Part shown: piece after piece, positions 1 to 10,920 of the stretch
How the letters are laid out: the number at the start of each line of letters is the position of its first letter
How positions within the stretch are numbered: position 1 is the stretch's first letter
Assembly (NCBI GenBank): GCA_000697335.1
Contig: JNEM01013643.1
Coordinates: forward strand, 1-14,296
From: Conidiobolus incongruus B7586
Taxonomy: Eukaryota; Entomophthoromycota; Entomophthoromycetes; Entomophthorales; Conidiobolaceae
Length of the DNA: 14,296 bases
Reading direction: 5' to 3'
The notes under the pieces: generated by a model
What the model saw: only the letters and a program-made list of their open reading frames with translations
Told to the model about the DNA's origin: nothing
Databases searched by the model: none
Made by a program: the position numbers and the translations under genes

Positions 1-67
1 TAAATTTAAAATATAAAGTATTTATTTAAATTTTTATAATTAAACTAAGTTTGAATTTTAATATATA

Positions 68-280
68 CACTAACTTACAAAAGTAAGTTATAAAATCAAA
101 ATTATTTGTATATTTACTTATATCTTAAATAATTCTTAATTAAATAAATTTAAATTAAAATATATAATTTACCTATATTAGTTGATTATAATTAACTATA
201 TTTGATTATATTTTATTCGCTATTAGTTAATATATTATAATCTAAAATTTAATCAAGGTGAGTTATAAATTTGTGGGTTT
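68..280 (+). repeat. Left terminal inverted repeat of the Tc1 element (213 bp)
   Basis: This is the inverted partner of 1803-2015. The outer edge has the direct-repeat motif at 79-96 (AAAAGTAAGTTATAAAAT) and the inner edge has it again at 254-271 (CAAGGTGAGTTATAAATT), 14 of 18 positions alike. The stretch between the motifs is less conserved between the two ends. This pattern suggests that the motifs are the transposase binding sites. Confidence 0.88.
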
Positions 281-459
281 ATAAGTTAAAAGGGTATATA
301 TAACAAAATTTATATATATTTTCTTTTTCTTTTGTTGTATTATATATATTATAAAATTATTAAGCTAATATTTAAAATTAAAATTATAATACTTAAATCT
401 TTCTTTAAAAAAATTCATTTATATATTAATCAATTTTATAATAAAAATAAATCAACTTG

Positions 460-1406
460 TAAAATTGTTAAAATTATTAATATTAGTTAATCTGCTATAG
501 TTAAGTTTATTAAGAATAATATTAAAGAAACTCTTAAACTAAAAATTAAATGTATTAAAATAATAGATAAATATAATAAAAAGTATATTTATAGATTAGT
601 TAGTACAAGTAAATATAATATTATTATAAAAATATAATAAGAATTATAAAACTATATAAGAATATTAATTAGTATTAATATTATTATATATGTTTTATAT
701 TAAAATAAATATCACTTACACTTTAAGAAAAAACACCTTTAATTAAAAAAAATCTTATTATAAAGTTAAATAAGAGTTTAAATATCAATATTAAAGTTGA
801 TTTAAAACTAACTAAAGTAAAGTTATTTAGTTTAATAAATCAAAGATATATCTTAATAAATTTAATAAAAAAGTTAAATATTTCAAAAAAGATAAAAAAT
901 TACTTTATAACCATTATGTTATTATAACCTAAAAATATAATAATAGGTTAATTATAAATTAAAGATATATATTATTTTTAAGTATAAAATATCTTTATAA
1001 GGTTAATAAAGGAATTAATACTAAGATATACTAAAATATTTTAAATAATAATTTAAAAAAAACTATTGAGTGATATAAGTTAAATAAATCAAATATTATT
1101 TTCTAACAAGATAATACCTTTTGTTATATTATAAATTTTATTATTAAATAGCTTAAAAATAACAAAATAACAATTATAAAATAATCTCTTTAATTTTTTA
1201 ATTTTAACATAATTAAATATCTTTGGGATTAATTAAAAAAATTAATTAAAACTTTCCCCCTGGTAAAAAATTTAAATTAATTTTAAAAGTATATTTAAGA
1301 AACTTAGAATAATATTAATTTTGTTTAATATAAGAAGCTAGTTGATTTTATACCTTATAAACTTAAAGAAGATAAAAAAGCAAAAGGTAGATATATTAAA
1401 TATTAA
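460..1406 (+). pseudogene. Tc1-family transposase relic (DDE superfamily)
   Basis: The C-terminal half is recognisable in one frame. The stretch at 1062-1115 reads like the Tc1 segment EWYKLxKSNIIFxQDN with the second catalytic Asp (codon 1110-1112). The stretch at 1218-1229 gives YLWD, the Tc1 (I)EHLWD box. The frame ends KGRYIKY-stop at 1404-1406, as intact family members do. Upstream, around 540-630, a second frame gives a linker-like piece (YIYRLVSTSKYN) that normally joins the DNA-binding domain to the catalytic core. The two parts lie in different frames, so at least one frameshift has occurred. Many stops (TAA, TAG, TGA) replace expected Gln or Trp codons, for example before QDN and at the Trp of EWYK. 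An intact protein would be about 340 residues. It is dead; start and N-terminal helix-turn-helix are too worn to place. Confidence 0.88.
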
Positions 1407-1802
1407 TTTTTCTATCAATTGTAAGTATTATAACAATTACTACTTAATTGATACCTTTCCTCACTTTAATTCACTATTAAAAACTTAATTATCTAAATTA
1501 AGTCTTATCAACATTTTACAAATCTTTATATTTAAGTGACCTTATTATTATTTAACCTTATATACTTATGTGTATATATTCTACTTAGCTATAAGAAAGA
1601 CTTAGATCCTTCTCTTTAATTAAAACTCTAGCTTACATTACTTTTTACACAAATAAACCTTTTACCTAACTATTAATATATTTCTTATTATTATTAGTTA
1701 AAGCCTTAATATTGAAAGATCTAATTATTATATATTTCCTAAAGTGTTGAAAAACCCACTTCTTCTACCCTCAACTGTTATTATTCATTTATATTAATAT
1801 TA
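1407..1802. other. Non-coding 3' segment inside the Tc1 element
   Basis: These 396 bp lie between the transposase stop and the right inverted repeat. I see no coding sense on either strand. On the plus strand C clearly outnumbers G, the reverse of the transposase part, where G outnumbers C. It could be a long 3' untranslated stretch or foreign DNA picked up by the element; nothing here decides between them. Confidence 0.5.
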
Positions 1803-2015
1803 AAACCCACAAATTTATAATTCATCTTAAATATACTTTTAATTTTAATATATCAATTAATAATTAATTAAATTTAACTTTATATATTATATTGTAAATA
1901 AAAAATATATATTAATTAGATAGTTTAATATAAATTTATTTAAATTAGAATTGATTAAGATATTAATAAAAATATTTATATTTTTAATTTTATAACTTAC
2001 TTTTGTAGGCTAGTG
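1803..2015 (-). repeat. Right terminal inverted repeat of the Tc1 element (213 bp)
   Basis: This is the inverted partner of 68-280 and has the same length. Outer motif at 1987-2004, inner motif at 1812-1828, both inverted relative to the left end. Differences from the left end within the motifs are transitions: the left end has A/T where the right keeps GGC/GCC at the tip, and the right end has A where the left keeps G in the inner motif. Confidence 0.88.
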
Positions 2016-2560
2016 TATAATATATTTAAATAATGAGTTTAAAAATGTTTTTTATTATATAATAAGTTTTTTCAATAATAATTGCTATTTAAAAGGTACT
2101 TATAGTTTAATTTAGTAAATTATTTATTAATCTTGTTTTTTAATATATTAGGGCTATATGTTTTAATTATAGTTTAACAAAGACAATTTAAAATAGATAA
2201 ATATATTAGTTTAATTATTGAATTTGAAAGGATAATTAATTTTAAAATATATCAAATACTTTGATAATTATTATAATAAAATAATAATATTGTTATTTAT
2301 GTATTTTAAATATATTTTTTAATAAATCAAAAAGTATTATTAAAAATTAACTTATTAGATAATAGCAAATTTTAGTTAATCTATTATTTAGCTTTAAAGT
2401 TATAAATCCAACAATAAAATATAGTTTTAAATAAAGTATTATCTTATTAATCTACTTGTAAATTTTAAAAGATTTTAAAGGGTTTGTGGTCAAGTTTTAA
2501 TGATATCCAAATAAGAGACTTTTAATAATCACTTTCTAATTTAACTATGTCTAAATTTAA

Positions 2561-3207
2561 CTTTTGATTCTCTAATTCAAAAAGTAATAATAGCAAATTT
2601 AGATAAATAAACATTTCATATTGTTTTATTCTATGAATTTTTATATATTTTATTTATATTCTAATGTTTAAACTTTTATATATTTGAATAATCAAAAATT
2701 AAAAAAGCATCATTTCTGATTTTCTGATTCTATATTAAATAAATATAATATAGATTATATTGTTGTTGTATTTTAAAAATACCCATTTGTCTCAATTCAA
2801 TAGTTATCTATATTATCCCTTATTTATAGTGACTTTGTTAATCTATAATTAAAAGATGTTCTTTGTTTTCTTTGTTAGATATAACATTCACTGAATCAAC
2901 TATTTAAACCCTAAATGTGACAAAGATAAAGAAAAAGGTTTTTTTTTAAATATTGTGCTATAACATCTCAACAGTAAGTTTTAAGACATACAGGATTAAT
3001 AAATAATTTACTGAATTATATTTCAAGTACTTTTCAAACAACAATCTATTGAAAAAACTTATTATAAAACACAATACAATAAATCTTTATTAAAAAATTA
3101 AAATTAATTAAATTAAATTTATTAAATATTATATGAATTGAATTTCTAATATACAAATAAAACATGAAAATTTGAATGATGAAGTTGAGATAATGATTCA
3201 TGTGATT
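2561..3207. other. Intergenic, no gene seen
   Basis: AT-rich spacer between the repeat block and the 3' end of CYR1. It has slightly more G and C than the repeats and includes an imperfect inverted pair of CTTTGTTTTCTTTGTTAG (2861-2878) and GACAAAGATAAAGAAAAAG (2920-2938). I find no frame, RNA gene or repeat with firm support. The CYR1 3' UTR presumably occupies the right edge. Confidence 0.6.
3086..3123 (-). promoter_or_regulatory. Candidate polyadenylation signals for CYR1
   Basis: Two AATAAA hexamers on the minus strand (3123-3118 and 3091-3086) lie 85 and 117 nt beyond the stop codon, a usual distance for fungal 3' ends. The region is so AT-rich that such hexamers are expected by chance, so this is only a plausible position for the 3' end. 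Confidence 0.3.
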
Positions 3208-6200
3208 TTAAGCCTGATCGGATATGAGTGCTATACGCTTCTTTTCTTCAAGTAGTTGGATGCCGGATTGTAAAAGTACTGTGATTTGGTCGAGCATTTG
3301 CTCCCAGTGGCTGCCTTCGGATTGGCAGAGGATCAGTGTGGAAATTGAGTTCTAAAAGCAAAAATTAATATTGAACTAACAAATTGCTGATTCATAAAGT
3401 ACCTCAATTCTTCCTATTAAACTACGTAATAAATCGACCTGATATGCTTCAGACAATTCACTGAGAGTTTGGTGAAATTGTTTGATGAAAAAATCTGTAA
3501 ATTCATTGGGATTGCTATTTGTGGAGGTAGCTGTAGTCGGAGAGTTGGGAAGTGATACAGTGATACCAGAGGGTCTAAGGTAATAACGTGTTAGATTTTC
3601 AAGACGTATGCACAGAGGTCCGAGGTATTTGAGGATAATCGGAAGTTGATCTTCCATCTAAATTCGAAATTAATATATTCAGAATTATATAGCTTGTAAA
3701 AGATAAATTACCTGAGGTGTCGTGTTATTGAATATGCATGAATAGGTTCTTAATCGAGTTGCATTCTTTCTGATTCCAGGGTTAGATCGACCAACTAGCA
3801 CTTTTGGGAATACCTATTTGGCGAATTAATAATTAATCATAAAACAATCATCAAATAAAATTTACCATATATAATGTTTCTGGAGTTTCCAAACCTTTTA
3901 ATTTCTTCTCTCCAAGACAAATCAATCTCAATCCAAGCTTCTTGAGGCCCATAATTTCCTGTTGCATCTTTTCGTCCAGTTGACCAAGTTGCTTCTCAGC
4001 GATCTCAGGACTTGAACTCTTGGGTCCATCTTCCTCAAGATCAAACAATCCTGGAATAGTCATCAATTCTGATACGACATCGGAACTGATACACAATTCA
4101 CCACCATCTGCCGCAGAAGAGATACGAGATGCACGATTGACCATTGGACCATAGTAGTCCATACGACCGGTGATAATATTTTGATCACATAGAGGACTTC
4201 CAAAATTCATGCCCATACGCACAGAAAGACCCTTGTATAGGATTTGTCGATTTTCCGAATTGGGATCTAATATTTCTCTGCCGTCATCCGTAGAAAGAAT
4301 TTCCGAAGGCCAATCAATTTTTAGAAGCTCAAGTTGAATGGTCATACACCAAAGAAGTGCGGATGTAACAGTGGGAAAACTGACAATGAAAGCATCACCT
4401 TCAGTTTTGACTTCATAGCCACCGTACAAATTGAGATAATGACGCATAACTTCGTTGTGCTTTTTAATTCCTTCCTGCATACCTCGAGGGACGATTTCCC
4501 AAAGATTGGTAGAGTTTTTGATATCTGTCATGACAAGGGCAAGCTGACCTGTAGGGGGTTCGATTTCTCGTTTAAGTGATACAGATTCAGAGAGTTCCAA
4601 ATCTTCCTCGCGGATCGGTTTCCTGGATTTTTTGGATTTGTGTATACTGAGTCCCAAGGCTTCACTTGGATCGAAAGAGGGTAGGTCAATAGAAAATCCT
4701 GGTCCTAATTTATGGCCCTTAATTTTGCGGGTTGGTTTCCTTCTAAGATAAGCAAGCTGATTTAATCCGATTATCATGACCATGATGTGTCTCTTTGCAC
4801 CATAAGCAACCGCAAGATCTTTGATTTTTTGGGCAGCAATCATATAGTCACGTTTTTCCATTCTGACAATGTTAATTGCCATTTCATGACTGATCACTTC
4901 CCAGATTCCACGTCCTGCAATGATGATAAATTCGTCATGACCACTGAGAGAGATGTTAGCTATATAAGGATTTGCGTTAATAGTTGGCAAATGAGAAAAT
5001 GCTCCAAAGCATCTAGACAGAGAAACTTCACCGTTAACAAATCCATCATTGCTGACATATCCTCCCGTTTGTCGAATCCTTGTAATTTCTTCACTCATGT
5101 TAGGTAAGCCAGGGACGTGTAACTGAGTTAAAACTTTGAATCTACCTCCTCGCTGACCTAAAAGTGCTTGAACATCACCAACATTCGCCACGTAAAGGCT
5201 ACTGCTTTTTAGATATATCATTGTCATAGATGTTGCTGACAATGTGGATGTTGAACAATGAGCCATCACATCTCTTTGCAAAGTTAGGAAAGTGCTACGA
5301 ATAGCAGAAATGATTTCATCCGATTGAGGATTCCCTTTAGTCTTTTTGCTCAATTCATTCAAGAAGGTTGACTGGAACGAATCGTGAAGCTTTTTACCAA
5401 TCTCTTCAATATCAGGTGTCTGACGAGAAGGTATTGTGTCCATAAGACCATACAAGCACTCATCATCCTGATCTCTAAATTTGGGGAAAGCAAGATCCCA
5501 AGCCAATATGTCGTCAGTACTGGACAATCTATCGGAAACACCATATGACATTTCATTCATCACGGAAGCAGCAGTTCTGACTCTTCTTGATGAAGTTTCA
5601 TCTGGCAAATTGACCATGCCATGTACAGTTACATCCATCAAACCCAAAATCTTCAAATTATTCAATCTGTTAAATTCAGCAATATAATTCGCACCATCGC
5701 CCGTGATATTATATTGAATTTGTAATCTCTTATTGCCAGATAAATTTAAATATTTTAGATTTGGATTCCAATTCCTAAAATATATATTAGATTTTAATGA
5801 ATATAAATTGAATAATAAATTACCAATTCCAATCATATTCCCAATTATAAATATTGTACTTCAAATTGTTACAACTCACATCAAAGTAATTTAGTTTGGA
5901 TAATTTGGATAGTTCACTGGGTAAAGTAGTTAACTTGTTGCCGTTCAAGTTTAGAGTTTTTAAACTTTTGAGACGGTCGAGATCTTCTACCATGAAGTTG
6001 GAAAGATGGTTACTCGATAAACTGAGCTCCTGAAGATCAACAAAGTGGTAGAATGCTTGGGGTGGAACTTCATAAATCTGGTTCATTGAAAGGTTCAATG
6101 TAATTAGCTTTTTGAATAAGGAAATTGGTTGGAAAACATCTTCAGTAAGGCGATTGTCAGCCAAGATCAAATATTCAATATATGTTGGCAGTGTTAAGGC

Positions 6201-8688
6201 CCTGGGCGGGGTATTTCTTATATTATTACTTGGTGGTGATCTAATTGGGAGAGAGAGCATTGTTGGAGTAGGATTTAAATTCGGTGGCACAGGGAACTGA
6301 TCCAACTCATTACTACTCATATTCAAATAATTTAATTTTGAAAACCATATTGATTGAGGAATAAATCGAATTTGATTGTTATGCAAATCCAAAGCATTTA
6401 ACTTGGGCAAGTCAAAAATGATCTCTGGAATTTGTGCAATAACATTCCTGTTACAACTGAACATTTCCAAATGTTTCAAAGATTCTGGTGAAGATATGGG
6501 TAGCTCTTTTATCTCGTTATCGTCCAATTTAATTTGAACTATATATGGCATACTATCAAAGAAATTGGGCGGGAGCTGACTGAGACCACATTGACTCAAG
6601 TCCAATATTGTTAGATAATTCATAGTGGACTGCGATGCAAAATTACTTAATTGATCGTTATTATTTAAACTCAGGTAACACAGCCTAGGTAATTTGAATT
6701 CTGCTTGAGTAATTGAGTTGTAATCACAATATAAATGCTCCAAAAATTGTAGATTGGCGAGAGAATCAATATTGGTGATATCATTTCTTCGCAAATCAAT
6801 TTCTATCAATTTTTCAAGTTTCGATATAGCTGAAGTCAATTTTCCTTTCAGATAATTGCTCGATATTGAGAAATGAGTCAAATTAACCAATTGACTGATC
6901 TCTTGAGGAATTGATGTAATCGAATTAAACGATAGATCCAGAGTTTTCAAATTAGTTAATTGGAAGATTGGAGAAGGGATATCAGAAAGACAATTATTAG
7001 ATAATAATAAAACAGTAAGCCTGCTCAAACTGGCAAAAGATTTTGGAATGGAAGTGAGCTGATTGTTCCAGATGTAAAGTTGATCTAGCATTTGGAATTT
7101 GTCGATATTGGCATCTTCTAATGTCTCAATCAGATTGGAAGATAAGTCCAAAATCTTAAGAGTCTGTAATACTGAAATGCTCTCAGGGATGGTTGAATAA
7201 TGATTTTGTGCTAAGTTGAGCTTGGAGATTGAAGAGCACAACTGGGCAAAATCGAGAGGGAAATCAAGTCTAGGATTGCGAGACAAATCTAATGTTTTTA
7301 GCATATGTGCGATTCTATATAGCGAAATAGGAACTGTCTCTAAGTTTCGTCCCCACATATTAGCTGTATCATCACCATCGAATGCTTGAGGTGATTGTAC
7401 ACATAAAGTATGGCTTAATGCAGCTTCTCGCAATATAAACTTACCAATATGGCTTAAATCCTCTCTATTTAAATCAATAAGCTCTTTGGGATCGGTGTAA
7501 CCCAATTGCGTAAGAAGCTGAATAAACATTTCAACAGGTTTTTCATTTGATTTTAAAACAATTTCTAAAAAATATAAAAGTTATTAATATTATAAAACCA
7601 GGTGAAAAGTAATGAATACCTGATTCATTTCGTCTAAATATGAGATTGTATTTTGATGGATCCGTTACATGAAATTTTTTGGTGACCATTCCTACTAACA
7701 TTTTCGTTGTACAATTTAATGAACAACTGACAGTTCCAAAAGTATCGTTGGGACGAAATATTCTGAATAGGTACTAATTTGAATTATTTAGATGATAATT
7801 AAAGGAAATAATAAAATGAATTACCATTGAATTGTTTTGAGAGTTGTTCCTGGAATGAGTTTGTGCACTTGAAGTACTTTTCGAGGACGGAGCAACTGTT
7901 TCTTCGGAAGTTGATTCAGCGTTTTTTTGTTGGACATGCCAAGACTGCGGCGGCGCCCATTGCATTGGACGTGGTTGCTGTGATGGTGAGCCCTCTTCAA
8001 AAAAGTCAGTTGGTTCTTCATACATGGATGCAGTATCATCGGCAAATGGTCGCACCGCTTGTCGAGTGATGACATTTCGTGGCGCTGTATTATTGACAAT
8101 ACTCTCCAGTTCAGCGGGATCTAGGGTTACTAAAGTAAACGTTATTATAAAGGAAAAACAAAATATTTTACAAAATTACAATCTATTCCATATAAAGTTT
8201 CAGGACCCTAAAATTAAAATTAGATTCGTTTATAAAATAAGAGTTTTAAAAAAATATCCTACCCATGTTTTTACAAGAGATAGCTCGACACCTCTAAAGG
8301 AGCCAGGTTCTAAAAATAAAATAAAATAAAATATATATTTCAAATTTTAAATAACAAATTTACCTTGATTCCTTGCAGGAGTTTTCCTGAGCTGGACCTG
8401 ATTGGAGTTCAGGGGAGTGACTCCTAGCTGTGAGAGGCCATAATTTACGACATCAGGCGGGATATTTGGTAGTTCCTTTTCCTTTTTTTTGTCTTTATCT
8501 TTTTTCTTTTTACTCCAAGGAAAAATAGATTTCTTCTCTTTTTTAACAGATTGTACTGATGTTGAGTCCGAAGTAGAATGTTCTTCAATATTATTTGTAG
8601 AATTAGAGTTTTTTGGGTGATGCATAAGTTCGTCAATGTATCCAGCTGCTATTAAACCTTGGTAAACTTGTTGCTGACGTGCTGACAT
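3208..8688 (-). CDS. CYR1: Fungal adenylate cyclase (Ras/G-protein-regulated), 10 exons, complete
   Basis: Makes cAMP from ATP at the cell periphery, downstream of Ras and Gα, to drive PKA. Exons on the minus strand: 8688-8364, 8309-8263, 8207-8180, 8129-7825, 7773-7620, 7564-5824, 5774-3866, 3813-3712, 3657-3403, 3351-3208. They sum to 5010 nt (1669 aa), and every intron is GT-AG and 49-55 nt. Domains: Lys-rich patch 49-71; short Gα-binding-like segment about 125-150 (GIDLTLDPAELESIV); Ras-association about 236-325 (starts YLFRIFRPNDTFGTV); about 21 leucine-rich repeats 360-916, with a Pro/Ser-rich insert at 711-747; PP2C-like about 930-1235; class III cyclase about 1276-1420. The cyclase keeps metal Asp1284 (TDIKNST) and Asp1327 (KTEGDAF), adenine-selecting Lys1323 and Asp1406, and Asn1413/Arg1417 (VNRASR). 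The C-terminal helix resembles the CAP/Srv2-binding end. The start is the first Met after an in-frame TGA at 8713-8715. Length is close to S. pombe Cyr1, as I recall it. Exons 2 and 3 are the least certain; exon 2 could instead end at 8275. The rest is firm. Confidence 0.95.
8312..8333 (-). repeat. TTTTA microsatellite inside CYR1 intron 1
   Basis: About four TTTTA units on the minus strand end directly at the TAG acceptor of the first intron (exon 2 begins at 8309). The repeat therefore serves as the pyrimidine-rich tract before the splice site. Confidence 0.6.
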
Positions 8689-9301
8689 TGGTTTGTTAAA
8701 ACAATCGAATTGTCAATTTATATTTTATTGAGTTGAAAATTCAATAATTTAAGTTAATAATACTAATATTCGAGAAAATTATATTCTATTTTACAAATTA
8801 AATATAAATTATTTTAATGTTAAAAAAGTTGGTGAATAACCTTAAAATCAATTCAAAATTATTAAGAATATAAAATAACAACAAATATTTTTATAAAAAT
8901 TGAAAGTTGATGTAAAATAAAAAGAAGGAATAATTACATTAACTGAATTAAATTCTCCCTTAATTCAATTCATTTATTTCAATTTGATTAAAAACATTGA
9001 AAAATTTCGGACTGTGAAAAAATAGTGATTTTGTTATGATTATCAATGTTACTATTTTCATCAATTAACTTAAATATATTTAACTGAGTAAAGCCAAGTT
9101 CTTTGAATAAATATTTAACATATACTATTCCAGAGAATAAGAAATAATTTATTACTCTGCATTAATCTATATTGATCTTAATATTTTTCTCAAAAGGCAT
9201 ATGACTTATTTAATATATCCAAAGTTCATAAAATTAATCAAAACAAATTTGATTAAATTAATTATTCAAAAATGTTAATTCACTATAGCGTTTTAAATTG
9301 A

Positions 9302-9315
9302 ATATATATATATAT
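9302..9315. repeat. AT dinucleotide microsatellite
   Basis: Seven AT units in the gene-free stretch upstream of CYR1. A similar tract at 10751-10772 forms a perfect 22-bp palindrome (TGAAA, alternating AT, TTTCA) near the tRNA gene. Neither has an evident role. Confidence 0.6.
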
Positions 9316-10920
9316 GTACATTAGACGAATTTTATAACAGAGTCCAACTATTACTAAAGTTGAATATTTAGTGAAGTTAGATAATCATCTCGGTACAACA
9401 TGATTATTAATGCAAAGAATTAAAATTATTTAATGCAATAGATGAATTTTGATTATACGATAAATATTAAAATCTTATTGTTCACTTTAATATAATTAAA
9501 CTAGTATATTATCTATACTAAAATAGTAGATATTAGCTAGCAACAATTATGCTATTGGAAACAAATAAACTTATAATCATTGAATTAACCAGTCATCTCT
9601 ATATTTTTTTGTAAATGATGCTTAAGGTGAAAATTTTTCTAATAAAATTAAAGTTGAAAAATTTTTGATGATCAATTTAGTAGTTTGATAAAGTTAATAA
9701 AGTATGTGCAAATTAATTAAAAATTAGATTCAGCTCAGCTAAGTTTTCATTCTATAGATCTAGAATATATCTTTCAATTTAAATACTATTTTTATATCTA
9801 ATTTTCATTAAAATCAAAAATAAATATATAATTTTTGATAATGTCTAAGATCAATAAAATTAAACTATTTTTAACTTCAAAGCTAAACAGATAAGTCAAT
9901 AGTTGAATATTTATTAAGATTATCTCAATATAATCTTTTATATCTTCATTATAAAAACTGAACAAACTTGGAAATAAATTAGCGAAAACCTGGTTTTACA
10001 TAATCCTTTTTAAGTTATTCAATTTAATGTAATATTACATTGTAATAAAAAACGAATATACTAATTATAATTACAGTAATAAATACCTACTTCATTTTTG
10101 ATTTCTTTTTTATATATATTTAATATAAAAATATATTATTAAATATAAACTATTGTGGCTTAAAATATTTAATTTCAATAATATTTTTCTGTACAATAGA
10201 ATATCTCAATTTTCAGATTGTGGTTCAATTTTGAATAAAGCTCAATTTGTAATGCAAATTTAAATCTAGTGGATATTAACTACTATAAAATTTATAATTT
10301 ATCGATTTTCAAAGCTAATTATTGAATAAAAATAATAAAACATGCTTAATGGCGTAAAAAATGATATTTAAATATATAATTGATGAATATACAAGTTATG
10401 TAAGTTGAAATAATAGTAATTATCTTAAAATATATTTTATTTTATGCTTAAGCGATTAGTTATTTTTCAATTTATCATAATATATAAGTTTTTAGTATTA
10501 TATTTAGAAATACACTAAATAAAATTGCATAATCCAATTCATATTGTTAGATATATATTTTTAATAAATTTTAACTTCAAAATTTTAAATTTATATTTTA
10601 TTGTAAATAAAATCAATACTATTCTGTAACAAACTATATTGTATATACATAAATTGAAAATAAATATTTATATTAATGAATTTAGTTATTAATCAATTAA
10701 AAATTTTTTTTCATAATTTTCGAATTAACATTAATAAAGTATAAAATAATTGAAATATATATATATATTTCATATAGAACTATCATTGTAAGAATTATAA
10801 TTTAATAACTACAATTGGAAACAAATTGAATAATAAAACACAAATTCATAAATGTTAAAGCATTATTAATGTTTAAAATGAGTTAATAAATATTATAGAG
10901 AGATGAGTGTATAAAATGAT

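Larger units (their letters stand above)
68..2015 (+). mobile_element. Tc1/mariner DNA transposon, decayed, IR/DR type ends
   Basis: The element is 1948 bp. It begins CACTAACTTAC and ends, read in reverse, CACTAGCCTAC. A TA dinucleotide sits directly outside each end (66-67 and 2016-2017), the target duplication of the Tc1/mariner superfamily. The terminal inverted repeats are 213 bp each. Each repeat carries the same motif at its outer and inner edge (core GTRAGTTATAAA), an IR/DR arrangement like that of Sleeping Beauty and similar Tc1 elements. The interior holds a transposase relic on the plus strand ending at 1406, then about 400 bp without coding sense. Outside the element, the flanking sequence matches the uninterrupted repeat at 13693-14296, so this is an insertion into older repeat DNA. 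It cannot make active transposase, but its ends are well preserved. Confidence 0.92.
1..2560 (+). repeat. Dispersed repeat, left copy, split by the Tc1 element
   Basis: The two arms are about 1-67 and 2016-2560, with the transposon between. Together they align colinearly with 13693-14296 in the same orientation. Anchors are AAAGTATTTATTTAAA (15-30, matching 13707-13722), a GCTAT-rich block (near 2085, matching near 13848), and the stretch from about 2445 to 2560, which matches from about 14178 to the window end around GGTTTGTGG. Arm lengths from the first anchor (about 598 against 592 bp) agree. No protein sense is visible, so the element class is unknown. The outer limits lie beyond the window or are blurred. 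Confidence 0.72.

Noticed and set aside
4334-5107. Plus-strand open frames of 81 and 106 codons
   Set aside because: They lie wholly inside the cyclase exon at 5774-3866, which has clear domain matches on the minus strand; they are antisense shadows without family sense.
5775-5836. Separate start of a second gene at the Met of 5836
   Set aside because: The sequence from 5823 to 5775 is a GT-AG intron of 49 nt. Splicing restores the continuous leucine-rich repeat (DWNWNWNPNLKYLNLSGN), so the two large frames are one gene.
7821-8329. Several open frames of about 80-100 codons on both strands
   Set aside because: They overlap the cyclase exons at 8129-7825 and 8309-8180 in other frames. The frame that joins in phase to the Ras-association exon is the minus-strand one used in the gene model.
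10751-10772. Perfect 22-bp palindrome as an operator or hairpin
   Set aside because: It is mostly alternating AT and arises easily in this composition; no partner site or nearby transcript supports a role.
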